A stretch of 64,000 nucleotides of DNA, taken from positions 162,062 to 226,061 of the forward strand of contig VAYS01000002.1 of assembly GCA_005883215.1 (NCBI GenBank), read 5' to 3'. The DNA comes from Actinomycetota bacterium. Lineage in GTDB: Bacteria; Actinomycetota; Thermoleophilia; Solirubrobacterales; Solirubrobacteraceae. Below, in pieces: positions 16,004 through 24,921 of the stretch. Positions within the stretch are counted from its first letter, which is position 1; every line of letters starts with the position of its first letter. A program made the position numbers and the translations under genes. The notes under the pieces were generated by a model. That model had not been told where the DNA came from. It worked only from the letters and a program-made list of their open reading frames with translations, and ran no database searches.

Positions 16004-16516
16004 GTGCTGGAGACGACCATGCCGGAGAGCGAGCTGGACAACCGGTCCCGGGCGCGGGTCTCGACGCTCGCCGGGGGAATAGCCGCGGGCCTGGCCGGCA
16101 CCGCCGCAATGTCCGGGATTCAACGGCTCCAAAGGCGCCTCACCGGCCACAACCCGCGCTACCTGCCGGCCTCGGCGATGGCGGAGCTTCTACGGGTCAG
16201 ACCGCAAGGGCGGGCAGGAACCAGGCGCCTGAATGCGCTCGCCCAGGCTCTGTTCGGCGCCACGTCGGGCACGATGCGGGGCATCGTCGGGCTCACCGGA
16301 ACCGACGGAACGCGCGCGGTCCTCGGTACGTTTGCCTTGCTGGTCACGACGAGCTACGGCGCCCTCGTCCTCCTTCGCAGCACCGACCCGCCGTGGGCCT
16401 GGACCGGGCAAGAGCTCTGCACCGATCTCGTTCACAAGGCGATCCTCGCGGCCGGGGCAAGCGTGGCGTACGAAGCGCTCCATCGCACCGAGCGCGGCCC
16501 TGAGCGAAGGAGGTAG
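16004..16516 (+). CDS. small membrane protein, YagU/DUF1440-like, function unknown
   Basis: The 170-residue protein has three hydrophobic segments: residues about 22-40 (LAGGIAAGLAGTAAMSG), 105-125 (VLGTFALLVTTSYGALVLL) and 145-160. A glycine-rich first helix followed by a polar GHNPRYLPASAMAELL resembles the DUF1440/YagU group. GTG 16004 or ATG 16019 may be the start. It lies 18 bases after tetR on the same strand and is probably the last gene of the cyclase-P450-TetR operon. Confidence 0.55.
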   Translation: MLETTMPESELDNRSRARVSTLAGGIAAGLAGTAAMSGIQRLQRRLTGHNPRYLPASAMAELLRVRPQGRAGTRRLNALAQALFGATSGTMRGIVGLTGTDGTRAVLGTFALLVTTSYGALVLLRSTDPPWAWTGQELCTDLVHKAILAAGASVAYEALHRTERGPERRR

Positions 16517-16532
16517 GCGAGAAGCGGCCCGC

Positions 16533-17567
16533 CTAGCGCCGGCGGGCGAAGGAGATGTGGCCCTCGGCGTGGGCGGCCGCCGGGCCATCGGCGACCTCGT
16601 GTACCCGGCAGGGACGACGCCTGGCGCAGCGCACGTCGATCGTCCTCGCCCCGGCCTCGGTGGCCACCAGCAGGTCACCGCCGCGCACCCCGGCCCGCAG
16701 CAGGTCGGGACCCCGCAGGACGAGCACGCTGTCGGTGCCGGCGGTCGGGCTGCCCGGAGAAGAGCGGTCGGCGAGATAGCCGTCCACGAGCCGACCCAGG
16801 GTCTTGGGCACGAACCCGGCGCTCTCCACGCCGGTGTCGCCCCCGGCGGGCAGGCCCGAGGCGACCAGCACCGACGCCCGACCCGACGGAGAGATGGCCA
16901 GCACGCTCCCGCCGTGCTCGTCGGGGGCGATCAGCTCGCCGCCGTGGGCGCCGAAGCCCGCGGGGGCGATGGCGATCCCTCCCTCCAGCCGCGGGGCCGA
17001 GGAGGTGACCGTGCGCCCGCGCCCGCGGCAGTCGATCGCCAACACCGACGTCTTGGACCCCTTGGCCGCGGTGACCAGCAACCGCCGGCCGAAGCGCCCG
17101 GTGGTATCGAACGCGATCCCGTTGGGGAACGATCCCGCCGGCAGGCGCGCGAACACGCCCGCGTGCCCAGTCGCCGTCACCCTCACCACCGAGGGACCCT
17201 TCGGCTCGAGCGCGTAGACCGCGTTGCGCCCGTAGCCACAGCGGCCGGCCCGGCGCGGGGAGAGGGCGATGTAGGGCTCGGGGCCGGTCGGGGTTCGGTA
17301 GCCGCCGGGCCCGGCGGCGAACGACGCCAACCCGCCGCGCGGGTCGAGCAGCCCGAGCCGGCCGTCATACGCCACCACCAGGCGCCCGTCCGGCCGCGGC
17401 GCGCTGAGGTCCACGACCAGGCGGAGGTGGGAGAACGTGCTCCAGTGGGCGGGGACAGTGGCGCCACGCGGGGCCGGGCCGGCCGCCGAGCTGAACGGAT
17501 CGAGCGCCACCACGGCCGCCGCGCCGGCGGCCAGCGCCGCGGCGGCGAACAGGCGGGCGGGGCGCAT
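16533..17567 (-). CDS. exported beta-propeller-like protein, function unknown
   Basis: Starting at ATG 17567, the protein has an Ala-rich signal peptide (MRPARLFAAAALAAGAAAVV) and 320 residues of repeating four-strand motifs typical of a six- or seven-bladed propeller (LRLVVDLSAPRPDGRLVVAYDG, GGIAIAPAGFGAHGGELIAPDEHGG, SVLVLRGPDLLRAGVRGGDLLVATEAGARTI is one such blade region). Blade pairs such as PNGIAFDTTGRFGRRLLV resemble SMP-30/gluconolactonase-like or NHL propellers. Two cysteine pairs (GRCGYG, IDCRGRG, DVRCARRRPC) may form disulfides outside the cell. It is divergent from the acylase gene at 17653, with an 85-base shared upstream region. Confidence 0.65.
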   Translation of the reverse strand: MRPARLFAAAALAAGAAAVVALDPFSSAAGPAPRGATVPAHWSTFSHLRLVVDLSAPRPDGRLVVAYDGRLGLLDPRGGLASFAAGPGGYRTPTGPEPYIALSPRRAGRCGYGRNAVYALEPKGPSVVRVTATGHAGVFARLPAGSFPNGIAFDTTGRFGRRLLVTAAKGSKTSVLAIDCRGRGRTVTSSAPRLEGGIAIAPAGFGAHGGELIAPDEHGGSVLAISPSGRASVLVASGLPAGGDTGVESAGFVPKTLGRLVDGYLADRSSPGSPTAGTDSVLVLRGPDLLRAGVRGGDLLVATEAGARTIDVRCARRRPCRVHEVADGPAAAHAEGHISFARRR

Positions 17568-17652
17568 GGCCACACGGTAGCCGGCGTCGGCGCAGCCGGG
17601 GGCCGGGCGCGGTAGCGTCCGGCGACGAGGATCGGCGCCGGGAAGGGGTGTG

Positions 17653-20600
17653 ATGGCCGCGGGCAAGGTACGGAGGAGGGTCGTCGCCGCGGCGGCGGTC
17701 TGTGTCGTGGCGATTGGCACGCTGGCCGTGCCCGCCGGGGCGTCGGCCGAGGGGGGCGCCTACCAGCAGGACGACGGGCTGGGCTTCCACGACATCCTCC
17801 CGCCGGGCACCAACGGTCTCGACAACGCCCTGAGCCTGGCCCAGTTCGAGACCGGCGGCACCCGCCCGGCGCACAACGACGATCAGCTGGCCATGTACCG
17901 CGACCTGCTCTTCGCCGCGCCCCACATGCCGGCGGCGGATCTAGGCAAGTACTACAAGGACTCGAGCTTCGGCGTCGCGCCGGGCAACGTGGAGCGCACC
18001 TACTCACCGCGCGCCGACGTGACGATCGTGCGCGACAAGTCCTTCGGCGTGCCGCATGTCTACGGCACCACCCGTGCCGGCGTGATGTTCGGCGCCGGCT
18101 ACGTGGCCGGCGAGGACCGCCTCTTCTTCATCGACGTGCTGCGCAACGCGGGCAAGGCGCAGCTCTCCTCGTTCGCCGGTGGATCCAATGTGGCGATGGA
18201 TCGCAGCCAGCTTGCCGACGCGCCCTATTCCGACGCCGAGCTGCAGGCCCAGTTCGACGCCCTGCCCGCCGAATACGGCGTCGAGGGCCAGCAGGTCCAC
18301 GACGACGGTGAGAACTTCGTCGCCGGGCTCAACCAGTACGTCACCGACGCCAAGCTCGACCTCACCGGCCAGAAGATGCCGGCCGAATACGCGGCCATCG
18401 GTCGCCCCCAGGGCCCCGGCCCCTTCACGCCCGCCGACCTGATCGCCGAGGCGTCGCTGATCGGGGCGGCGCTGGGCAACGGCGGCGGCGACCAGCTCAG
18501 CTGGGGTCAGATCCTGCAGAGCTTTCAGGCGCGCTTCGGCGCCGGCGCCGGCTCGGTGCTGTGGCGCGACTGGCGAGAGCCCAACGACCCCGAGGCGCCG
18601 ACGACCGTCCAGCGCGGGTCGTTCCCGTTCGGGCTCACCCCCAAGCACCCCGATCCCAACAGCCTGGCCCTGCCCGACGCCAACTCGTTGACCCGGCCCT
18701 CGGAGGTCACCGCGGCCAGCGGCTCGGGCGGCCCGGTCGGTCCGGCCGCGGCGCGCCGTCGCGGCGGAACCCTAGGCGGCTTGCTGGCGTTCCCGGGCGA
18801 CATGTCCAACGCGCTGCTGGTGTCCGGAGCCCACACCACCTCCGGCCATCCGGTGGCCGTGATGGGACCGCAGGTGGGCTACTGGTCGCCCGAGATCCTC
18901 ATGGAGGAGGACCTCCACGGACCGGGCATCGACGCCCGCGGGGCCGCCTTCCCGGGGGTCAACTTCTACGTCGAGCTGGGGCGGGGGCGCGACTACGCCT
19001 GGAGTGCCACCTCGGCGGGCCAGGCGATCACCGACAACTTCGCCGTGCCGCTGTGCAACCTCGACGGATCGCCCCCCACCAAGGACTCGAGCGCCTACCT
19101 GTTCCGCGGCCAGTGCGTGCCCATGGACTCGGTATCGCGCACCAACTCCTGGGTGCCCAACCCCGGCGACATGACCGCGCCGGGCAGCGAGACGATCACC
19201 GTGCAGCGCACGCGCTACGGATCGGTGATCGGTCGCGCGACGGCAGGCGGCAAGCCGGTCGCCTACACCCGCCTGCGCACGACCTACAACCATGAGGTCG
19301 ACTCGGCTCTGGGCTTTCTCGAGCTCAACGATCCCGGCCGCATCCGCGCCCCAGAGGACTTCCAGCGCGCGGCCTACAAGATCGGCTACACGTTCAACTG
19401 GTTCTACGTGGACAGCCGCCACGTGGCCTACCTGAACTCGGGGGCCAACCCGGTGCGCGACGCGCGGGTGGACCCGCTGCTGCCGGCCTGGGCCCAGTAC
19501 GAGTGGCGGGGGTTTGACCCCTCCCGCAACACCACCGACTACACCCCGATCGACCAGCATCCCCAGGTGCTCGACCAGTCGTTCATCACCTCCTGGAACA
19601 ACAAGCAGGCCCTCGACTTCGGCGCGGCCGACGGTTTCTACGGTCCGGTCTACCGCTCACAGCCGCTCGACGACCGGATCCGCGCGAGCATCGCTGGCGG
19701 GCGCCGGATGTCCCTCGCCGACCTGGTCAACGACATGGAGGACGCCGGCACGGTCGACCTGCGGGCCGACAAGGACCTGCCATGGGTTCTCAAGGTCATC
19801 GATACAGCGCCGGTGACCGACCCGAGGCTCGCCGACGCGGTGGGCAAGCTCAAGGCGTGGGTGGCGGACGGCTCCCATCGCCGCGCTCCCACCCCGAGCG
19901 CGCCCTACGACCACTCCGACGCGATCACGATCCTCGACGCCTGGTGGCCGCTGATGGTCCAGGGCGAGTTCCAGCCCGCGCTGGGCGAATCGCTCTACAA
20001 GCAGCTCCGCGACCAGTTCGACATCGACAACCCTCCCAACAACGGCGGCGCCCATCTGGGGTCGGCCTACGACAACGGCTGGTACAGCTATGTGCAAAAG
20101 GACCTGCGCGATCTGCTCGCGCCGGCGGGCGCCGCCAAAGGCAAGGCCAAGCCTCGGTGCCGTCGCGTGCGCCGGGCGGTGCGCCGTCACGGCAGGGCGC
20201 TCCGACGCCACGGCCGCGTGGTGCGCAGGACCGTGCGCGTGTGCCCGAAGAAGAAGAGGAAGAAGAAGACGGCCAGGCGCCCCCGCCCGCGGGGTAGGTC
20301 AAAGCACCGGAGCAGCGCGGCGCAGGACGCCAAGCGCCACCCCCGCGCCAAGCGCAAGCGGCGCAAGCCCAAGCGCCCCGCCCGGCGACCTGCCGCTCGC
20401 CCGGCGGTGCTCCAGCCCTACCACCGGGTCTACTGCGGCGGCGGGAAGGTCGCGGCCTGCCGGGCGATGCTCCTGAGCACGCTGGCCCATGCGCTAGATG
20501 TCGATCGGGCCAAGCTATACGCCGACCAGCAGTGCGCCTCGGCCGGCATGGGCGGAGACCAGAAGTGCTTTGACGACCTCGGCTTTCGCGCCATCGGCGC

Positions 20601-20682
20601 GATCACCCAGCCGCTGACTCCGTGGATCAACCGCCCGACTTACCAGCAGGCGCTCGAGATCCAGAACCAGGTTGCGCGCTGA
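17653..20682 (+). CDS. penicillin-acylase-family Ntn hydrolase with polybasic insert
   Basis: A signal peptide (MAAGKVRRRVVAAAAVCVVAIGTLAVPAGASA in layout, cut near residue 32) is followed by the alpha part and then FPGDMSNALLVSG, where Ser385 is the expected N-terminal nucleophile released by autoproteolysis. The beta part has the usual HTTSGHPVAVMGPQVG and a late Asn/Arg network. The family removes acyl groups from amides such as penicillins or acyl-homoserine lactones; the actual substrate is unknown. At 1009 residues it is longer than typical (about 750-850): residues about 829-916 form an Arg/Lys-rich insert (nt 20137-20402) before a normal C-terminus with paired cysteines. GTG 17650 directly precedes the ATG and is an alternative start. 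Confidence 0.85.
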   Translation: MAAGKVRRRVVAAAAVCVVAIGTLAVPAGASAEGGAYQQDDGLGFHDILPPGTNGLDNALSLAQFETGGTRPAHNDDQLAMYRDLLFAAPHMPAADLGKYYKDSSFGVAPGNVERTYSPRADVTIVRDKSFGVPHVYGTTRAGVMFGAGYVAGEDRLFFIDVLRNAGKAQLSSFAGGSNVAMDRSQLADAPYSDAELQAQFDALPAEYGVEGQQVHDDGENFVAGLNQYVTDAKLDLTGQKMPAEYAAIGRPQGPGPFTPADLIAEASLIGAALGNGGGDQLSWGQILQSFQARFGAGAGSVLWRDWREPNDPEAPTTVQRGSFPFGLTPKHPDPNSLALPDANSLTRPSEVTAASGSGGPVGPAAARRRGGTLGGLLAFPGDMSNALLVSGAHTTSGHPVAVMGPQVGYWSPEILMEEDLHGPGIDARGAAFPGVNFYVELGRGRDYAWSATSAGQAITDNFAVPLCNLDGSPPTKDSSAYLFRGQCVPMDSVSRTNSWVPNPGDMTAPGSETITVQRTRYGSVIGRATAGGKPVAYTRLRTTYNHEVDSALGFLELNDPGRIRAPEDFQRAAYKIGYTFNWFYVDSRHVAYLNSGANPVRDARVDPLLPAWAQYEWRGFDPSRNTTDYTPIDQHPQVLDQSFITSWNNKQALDFGAADGFYGPVYRSQPLDDRIRASIAGGRRMSLADLVNDMEDAGTVDLRADKDLPWVLKVIDTAPVTDPRLADAVGKLKAWVADGSHRRAPTPSAPYDHSDAITILDAWWPLMVQGEFQPALGESLYKQLRDQFDIDNPPNNGGAHLGSAYDNGWYSYVQKDLRDLLAPAGAAKGKAKPRCRRVRRAVRRHGRALRRHGRVVRRTVRVCPKKKRKKKTARRPRPRGRSKHRSSAAQDAKRHPRAKRKRRKPKRPARRPAARPAVLQPYHRVYCGGGKVAACRAMLLSTLAHALDVDRAKLYADQQCASAGMGGDQKCFDDLGFRAIGAITQPLTPWINRPTYQQALEIQNQVAR

Positions 20683-20703
20683 TCGCGCTCGGCTGATCTG
20701 CTC

Positions 20704-21774
20704 TCAGCCGCTCGCCGCCCGGCGCTCCGCCGGCGTGCCGCGCAACGGCCACCGCGATGCCGGTCCGGACGGCCGCCGAATCCGCTCCGGTCGCCCCGGC
20801 GGCAGGCGCTCCAGCACATCACGGTGCTCGTCGGCCCGCAGCTGCTCGGCGACGGTGCGGGTCGCCGCCTCGATCACCTGGTGCCGGTTGCGACGGCTCA
20901 TGAGATTGGGCCCCATGGCGTCGAGGTCCTCGCGCGTTGGTTGGACGAGGACCACGCGGACGCCTTGCTCGCGCAGCAGCCGCGCCTCGCGCCCCAGTGT
21001 GCGACCCGAAGTGTCGCGAAAGACGCCGGCCACGCGGTCCACCGGGTTCCAAGCGTGCGGAGGATGCAGCGAAGACGTGGGGTTCAGGCAGATCACGGCG
21101 TCGAGGGGCTCTCTGGCGAGCAGGTCCAGGTTCGACGTCGACCACAGACCTCCGTCGACGTAGCGCCGGCCGTCGATGGTTACCGGTCGGTAAAACCCGG
21201 GGATCGCGCACGAGGCGGCGACGGCGTCGTACAGGTGGGCCTCGGGGCTGTCGGGACGACCGAGCACCGTGCGCCGTCCGGTGGCGTAGTCGCAGGCGAC
21301 GATCCACAGATTGGGGTGCCTGGCCCATCCGGAGGGCACGGCTCGGCGGACGATGTCCTTCAGCGGCGCGGTCGAGAGCAAGCCCTGGGGCATGCTTCCG
21401 CCGATCAGAGCGGACAGCGAGCGCGGACTGGGGCGCACGACCGCCGACAGCATCAGCCGCCAGGATCCGGGCCAGGGCCGGGGCAGGCCATCGAGTCGGT
21501 AGCCGGCTCCACCGGAGCGGTCGGCCTCGGCCGCGGGCCGTCCGCGCGCGTCGCGCAGCCCGTCAAAGCGCTCCCCCGCCGAGTGGGCGACCATGAACCA
21601 CGGCGGCACGCCGTTGGCTATGAGCGCCCCCAGCATCGAGCCGGCCGAGGTCCCGACGATGTAGTCCGCGCTGGCGGGGTCCCAGCCCGTTTCGGTCGCC
21701 AGCGCGTACAGACCGCCGGTCAGCCAGGCCCCGCCCTGGACGCCACCGGCCCCGAGAACGAGTCCGATCCGCAC
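20704..21774 (-). CDS. patatin-like phospholipase (acyl hydrolase)
   Basis: The patatin catalytic dyad is visible: the oxyanion glycines GLVLGAGGVQGGAWLTG, the nucleophile S43 in GTSAGS, and the aspartate in YVDGGLWS. Such enzymes release fatty acids from phospholipids or other lipids, in the cytoplasm or at the membrane; no signal peptide is present. The C-terminal 40 residues are Arg/Pro-rich and variable. The GTG at 21774 starts right at the first beta strand. It lies nine bases downstream of the CocE/PepX-like gene's stop, same strand, so cotranscription is likely. Confidence 0.9.
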   Translation of the reverse strand: MRIGLVLGAGGVQGGAWLTGGLYALATETGWDPASADYIVGTSAGSMLGALIANGVPPWFMVAHSAGERFDGLRDARGRPAAEADRSGGAGYRLDGLPRPWPGSWRLMLSAVVRPSPRSLSALIGGSMPQGLLSTAPLKDIVRRAVPSGWARHPNLWIVACDYATGRRTVLGRPDSPEAHLYDAVAASCAIPGFYRPVTIDGRRYVDGGLWSTSNLDLLAREPLDAVICLNPTSSLHPPHAWNPVDRVAGVFRDTSGRTLGREARLLREQGVRVVLVQPTREDLDAMGPNLMSRRNRHQVIEAATRTVAEQLRADEHRDVLERLPPGRPERIRRPSGPASRWPLRGTPAERRAASG

Positions 21775-21783
21775 GGGCTCAGA

Positions 21784-24012
21784 CTATCGGGCGCTTCGGC
21801 CGCTCGAGCGGTGCGTGCGGCGCTTGGGGTGCTTGCGGCGTCGGTGGGGCCGCGGCTTTGCCCGAGCGGGACGCCGGGTACAGGCGGCCGGCTTGTGGCG
21901 CGCCGGCTTGCGCTTGGCGTGGCGGCGAGCGCTGCTGCGCGCCTTGGCAGATGGCTTGTGCTTGCGGCGACGACGCGCCTTCTTCTTCTTGGGCTTCTTC
22001 TTCGGCTTGGCCGCCTTGCACTTGGGCTTCGCCCGCGCGATCACCGTGCTCAGGGGGACGGTCTTTACTCCGGCTACCGCCGTGGCGCCCGGTGGTAGCG
22101 GCAGCGGCACGTTCGACTGGATGCCGTTGCCGCTGGTTTCGCGCGTGAGCAGGAACACCGTCAGGTTGCTCACCGTGAGCGAAAACGGCGCGTTGGAGGC
22201 GCGCCCGTAGGGGGCGTCGCGTCCCAGCAATTGAAGCTTGGGGACGTGTCCGGCGGCGAAGTGCCAGGCCCCGGGGTGAAGCTGGAAGACCTGCGGGCCG
22301 CTGGCGGCCGGGCGATACAGGGCTCGCGCGACGAGCGTCTGGTTGCCCGACGGATCGACGTCCCACAGGCGAGCGGCCACTTCGCTGTGGACCGCGTTGT
22401 CGGCGGTGATGTCCATCTGGGCGGCGACCACCGGCGCTCCGTCGATCGTGTATCCACCCCCGACAACGCCGGGCAGCCGGTAGTTGGCCGTGCCGGCCTC
22501 ATCCGAGGCCGAGGTCGTGGCGCACGCGTCTCCGCTGGCCACCGGGTCGATCGCCTTGGCCACGCTGGGGTCGCCACCGGCGGACTGCACGGTCTGGGCG
22601 TCGGGGAAGTTGCGGACCAGGGCCCCGGGGTGCTGGCTCAGCCAGTCGCCGGTGGTGAACGGTCCGTCCGAGGGCGCCGACTTGGGGCAGGTCTGGGTCA
22701 GGGTCTGGACGTACTGGCCCGGATCGGGACCGTCGCCGCGCACGTAGTGGTCAAACCAGGCGACGATGTTGGCCGACAGCCGTGCCGCGTCGGCCGCCTT
22801 TTTGGCGCCGCGCATGTGCCCGTAGTCGAGGTACATCAGCGACACCGGCACGCCCGGGTACAGGGCGCGCATCGAGTTGTAGTAGCGCACCGTCTCGTCG
22901 ACCGGGAAGAGGTCGTCGGTGAAGCCGTTGGAGAGCAGCAGCGGCGCGGGGGGCTCGCTCGGCGACCCGGCGGCGCCAACCAGCATGTGAAACGGGCTGC
23001 GGTATCGGGCGAACTGGTCGAAGATGAACGGGAGGTCGGGGTTGGACTCATAGGGTTCGCCGGCGTTGGTGTCGGCGAACCATCGGGTCAGGTCGTGCTC
23101 TTGGTCGGCGCCGGGCGGCGCGTAGTAGCCCGTGGCTTGCCCCTGCGCATAGAGGCCGGCGACGAAGGACTGCTTTACGATGCCGATCGGCGTGCGATCG
23201 TCGTTGGGCTGGGCGTAGGCGTAATCCAGGGTGCGCCCGTTGGGAACCAGCGAGTAGGTCAGATCACTCCACGGGATCGTGGGCGCCCCGCCGGCCAGCC
23301 GCATGGGGGTGCCGTTGGGACTCCTCCACGCGGTAAGCGACCCGTCGGGGTTCATCATCCGATCGTGCAGCGTGGCCAGCATCAGCGACATGCCGCCGCC
23401 GTAGGAGGGGCCGACCGAGCCGATGCGCACCGGATCGACCAGGCCCTGGTCGACCAGCAGCCCGGCCAGGTACTGGGTGTCGCGCACCTCGAAGCGGGTG
23501 TCGAGCAGCTTGATCCACCCCTGCTGGCAGGCCTGGGCATATCCGGGGTCCGCGATCTGCGCGGCGGTGATCACCGCCGCCGCGCGGGAGCTGGCCGAGC
23601 CGCAGGAGTCGCCGAAGCCGCGGTCGCTGTAGCTGATCACGGCGTAGCCGCGCTGGGCCCACTGGTGCGAGGTGGGGATCCAGGAGGCCTCGTGGTCCTC
23701 GAGGCCGCTCTTGTGTCCGCCGTAGCCGTGGGGGATCAGGACGAGCGGATACGGGCCGTCGCTGCCGCCCGATGCGGGCGGAAGCGTGACGTTGACGTCG
23801 AGCGGGGTGCCGTCGAAGCTCGGGACGCGGTTGTCGTTGGGGGGTGTCGAGGAGCCCTGGCAAAAGCGCACGCCGTCGCTCAGCGGCTGGCCGCACGGGA
23901 TGCCGTGGGTCTTGGCCTGCGAGAAGACCGTCGTCGCCTGGGCAGAGGCCGCCCCCCAGCCGAGGACGGCCAGGGTCAGCGTGGCGATAGCTGCTGCCGC
24001 CGATCTCACCAT
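21784..24012 (-). CDS. exported CocE/PepX-type serine hydrolase with polybasic C-terminal tail
   Basis: ATG 24012 has an AAGGAGGG site six bases upstream and opens a signal peptide ending near AQATT (residue about 27). The alpha/beta-hydrolase core has the nucleophile elbow GPSYGGG, the acid in SNGFTDDLFP and His in YGHMRGA; the region of about 480-650 looks like the jelly-roll of X-Pro dipeptidyl peptidase C-terminal domains (VAAQMDITADNAVHSEVAARLWDVD). The family cleaves esters or peptides. Residues about 659-742 are an extreme Lys/Arg tail (more than half basic), similar in kind to the acylase insert 1 kb away, probably contacting anionic wall polymers. Paired with the patatin gene downstream. 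Confidence 0.8.
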   Translation of the reverse strand: MVRSAAAAIATLTLAVLGWGAASAQATTVFSQAKTHGIPCGQPLSDGVRFCQGSSTPPNDNRVPSFDGTPLDVNVTLPPASGGSDGPYPLVLIPHGYGGHKSGLEDHEASWIPTSHQWAQRGYAVISYSDRGFGDSCGSASSRAAAVITAAQIADPGYAQACQQGWIKLLDTRFEVRDTQYLAGLLVDQGLVDPVRIGSVGPSYGGGMSLMLATLHDRMMNPDGSLTAWRSPNGTPMRLAGGAPTIPWSDLTYSLVPNGRTLDYAYAQPNDDRTPIGIVKQSFVAGLYAQGQATGYYAPPGADQEHDLTRWFADTNAGEPYESNPDLPFIFDQFARYRSPFHMLVGAAGSPSEPPAPLLLSNGFTDDLFPVDETVRYYNSMRALYPGVPVSLMYLDYGHMRGAKKAADAARLSANIVAWFDHYVRGDGPDPGQYVQTLTQTCPKSAPSDGPFTTGDWLSQHPGALVRNFPDAQTVQSAGGDPSVAKAIDPVASGDACATTSASDEAGTANYRLPGVVGGGYTIDGAPVVAAQMDITADNAVHSEVAARLWDVDPSGNQTLVARALYRPAASGPQVFQLHPGAWHFAAGHVPKLQLLGRDAPYGRASNAPFSLTVSNLTVFLLTRETSGNGIQSNVPLPLPPGATAVAGVKTVPLSTVIARAKPKCKAAKPKKKPKKKKARRRRKHKPSAKARSSARRHAKRKPARHKPAACTRRPARAKPRPHRRRKHPKRRTHRSSGRSAR

Positions 24013-24064
24013 CAGACCCTCCTTGATCTACCCACGGAGCAGTGCGTTTCACCGCTGCAAAGGA

Positions 24065-24883
24065 CTAGGGTAGCGCCGAGGTCAGCTCCAGAACCAGCCG
24101 TGACAGCCGAGCGCCCTGCCAGGCCAGCGGGGAGTCGCCCTCGGGCTCGACATGAAGCGGCGCACCCAGCTCGGCGGCGTAGCGCTCGGCGGTGCCCAGC
24201 GGGTGGCCGGGATCGGCCTCGTCGCGGCTGCCGACCACCAGCGTCGGCAGAGCGAGCGCGGCTAGGTCCGCCCAAGCGGCGAACCGGCGTGAGCGAGGCA
24301 CGACGGACAGCGCATCGGCCACGGCGTCGGGATGCTCGTGCGCGGCCAGGCGCTTACGGATCGCGGTGAGCACCGTCTCCCGCCAGGCGGGTGCCACCCC
24401 CGGATCGCCGTAGGCGGCGATCAAGCCCTCGACTCCGCCCTGACGAAGCCCGGCGGCGAGACGATCCCAGCGCGCCAGATCCGCGGGCCGTCCGTGTCGC
24501 TCAGGGTCATAGGCGGGGGTGACCAGAGCCAGTCCCTGCACCCGTCCGGGGTCGGTCAGCGCGAGTGCGAGCGCCGTGTGTGCTCCCATCGACGCGCCGA
24601 CGAGGAGCGCCCGTGAGACGCCGAGACCATCGAGCACCGCGCGCAAGTCGCCGCGCAGGTCGGCGTACGTATAGGCACCCGGGCAATCGGCGGGCGAGGA
24701 CTGCCCGTGTCCTCGGGCGTCGTAGGCAACGACACGTCGCCCCGCCCGGCGCAGCACGTTCGAGCCCATGACCACGTAGCGGCGGGTGGCGGTGAGCCCG
24801 TGCAAGAGCAGGACCGTCGGCCCCTGGCCGTCCTCATGGGCAGACAGTCGGGCACCCTCGGACTTGACTATGTGGTCCTGCAT
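24065..24883 (-). CDS. alpha/beta hydrolase
   Basis: The 272-residue protein has the oxyanion HG (LLHGLTATRRYV), the nucleophile elbow GASMGAH and an acid in VVGSRDEADPGHPL. The segment where the catalytic histidine normally lies reads HVEPEGDSPLAWQGARLS, so the usual GH is replaced by GD, although a histidine six residues earlier might serve. The fold is certain; activity is less so. It is transcribed divergently from the thioredoxin gene with a 38-base gap. Confidence 0.85.
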   Translation of the reverse strand: MQDHIVKSEGARLSAHEDGQGPTVLLLHGLTATRRYVVMGSNVLRRAGRRVVAYDARGHGQSSPADCPGAYTYADLRGDLRAVLDGLGVSRALLVGASMGAHTALALALTDPGRVQGLALVTPAYDPERHGRPADLARWDRLAAGLRQGGVEGLIAAYGDPGVAPAWRETVLTAIRKRLAAHEHPDAVADALSVVPRSRRFAAWADLAALALPTLVVGSRDEADPGHPLGTAERYAAELGAPLHVEPEGDSPLAWQGARLSRLVLELTSALP

Positions 24884-24921
24884 CCCGGGAGCACTAGCAC
24901 GGCATCTGCCAACCTGTGGCC

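Noticed and set aside
22231..24369. Long plus-strand open frame of about 700 codons opposite the CocE/PepX-like gene
   Set aside because: It mirrors the real gene in a GC-rich shadow frame, lacks a ribosome site and shows Gly/Val/Arg-rich sequence without domains.
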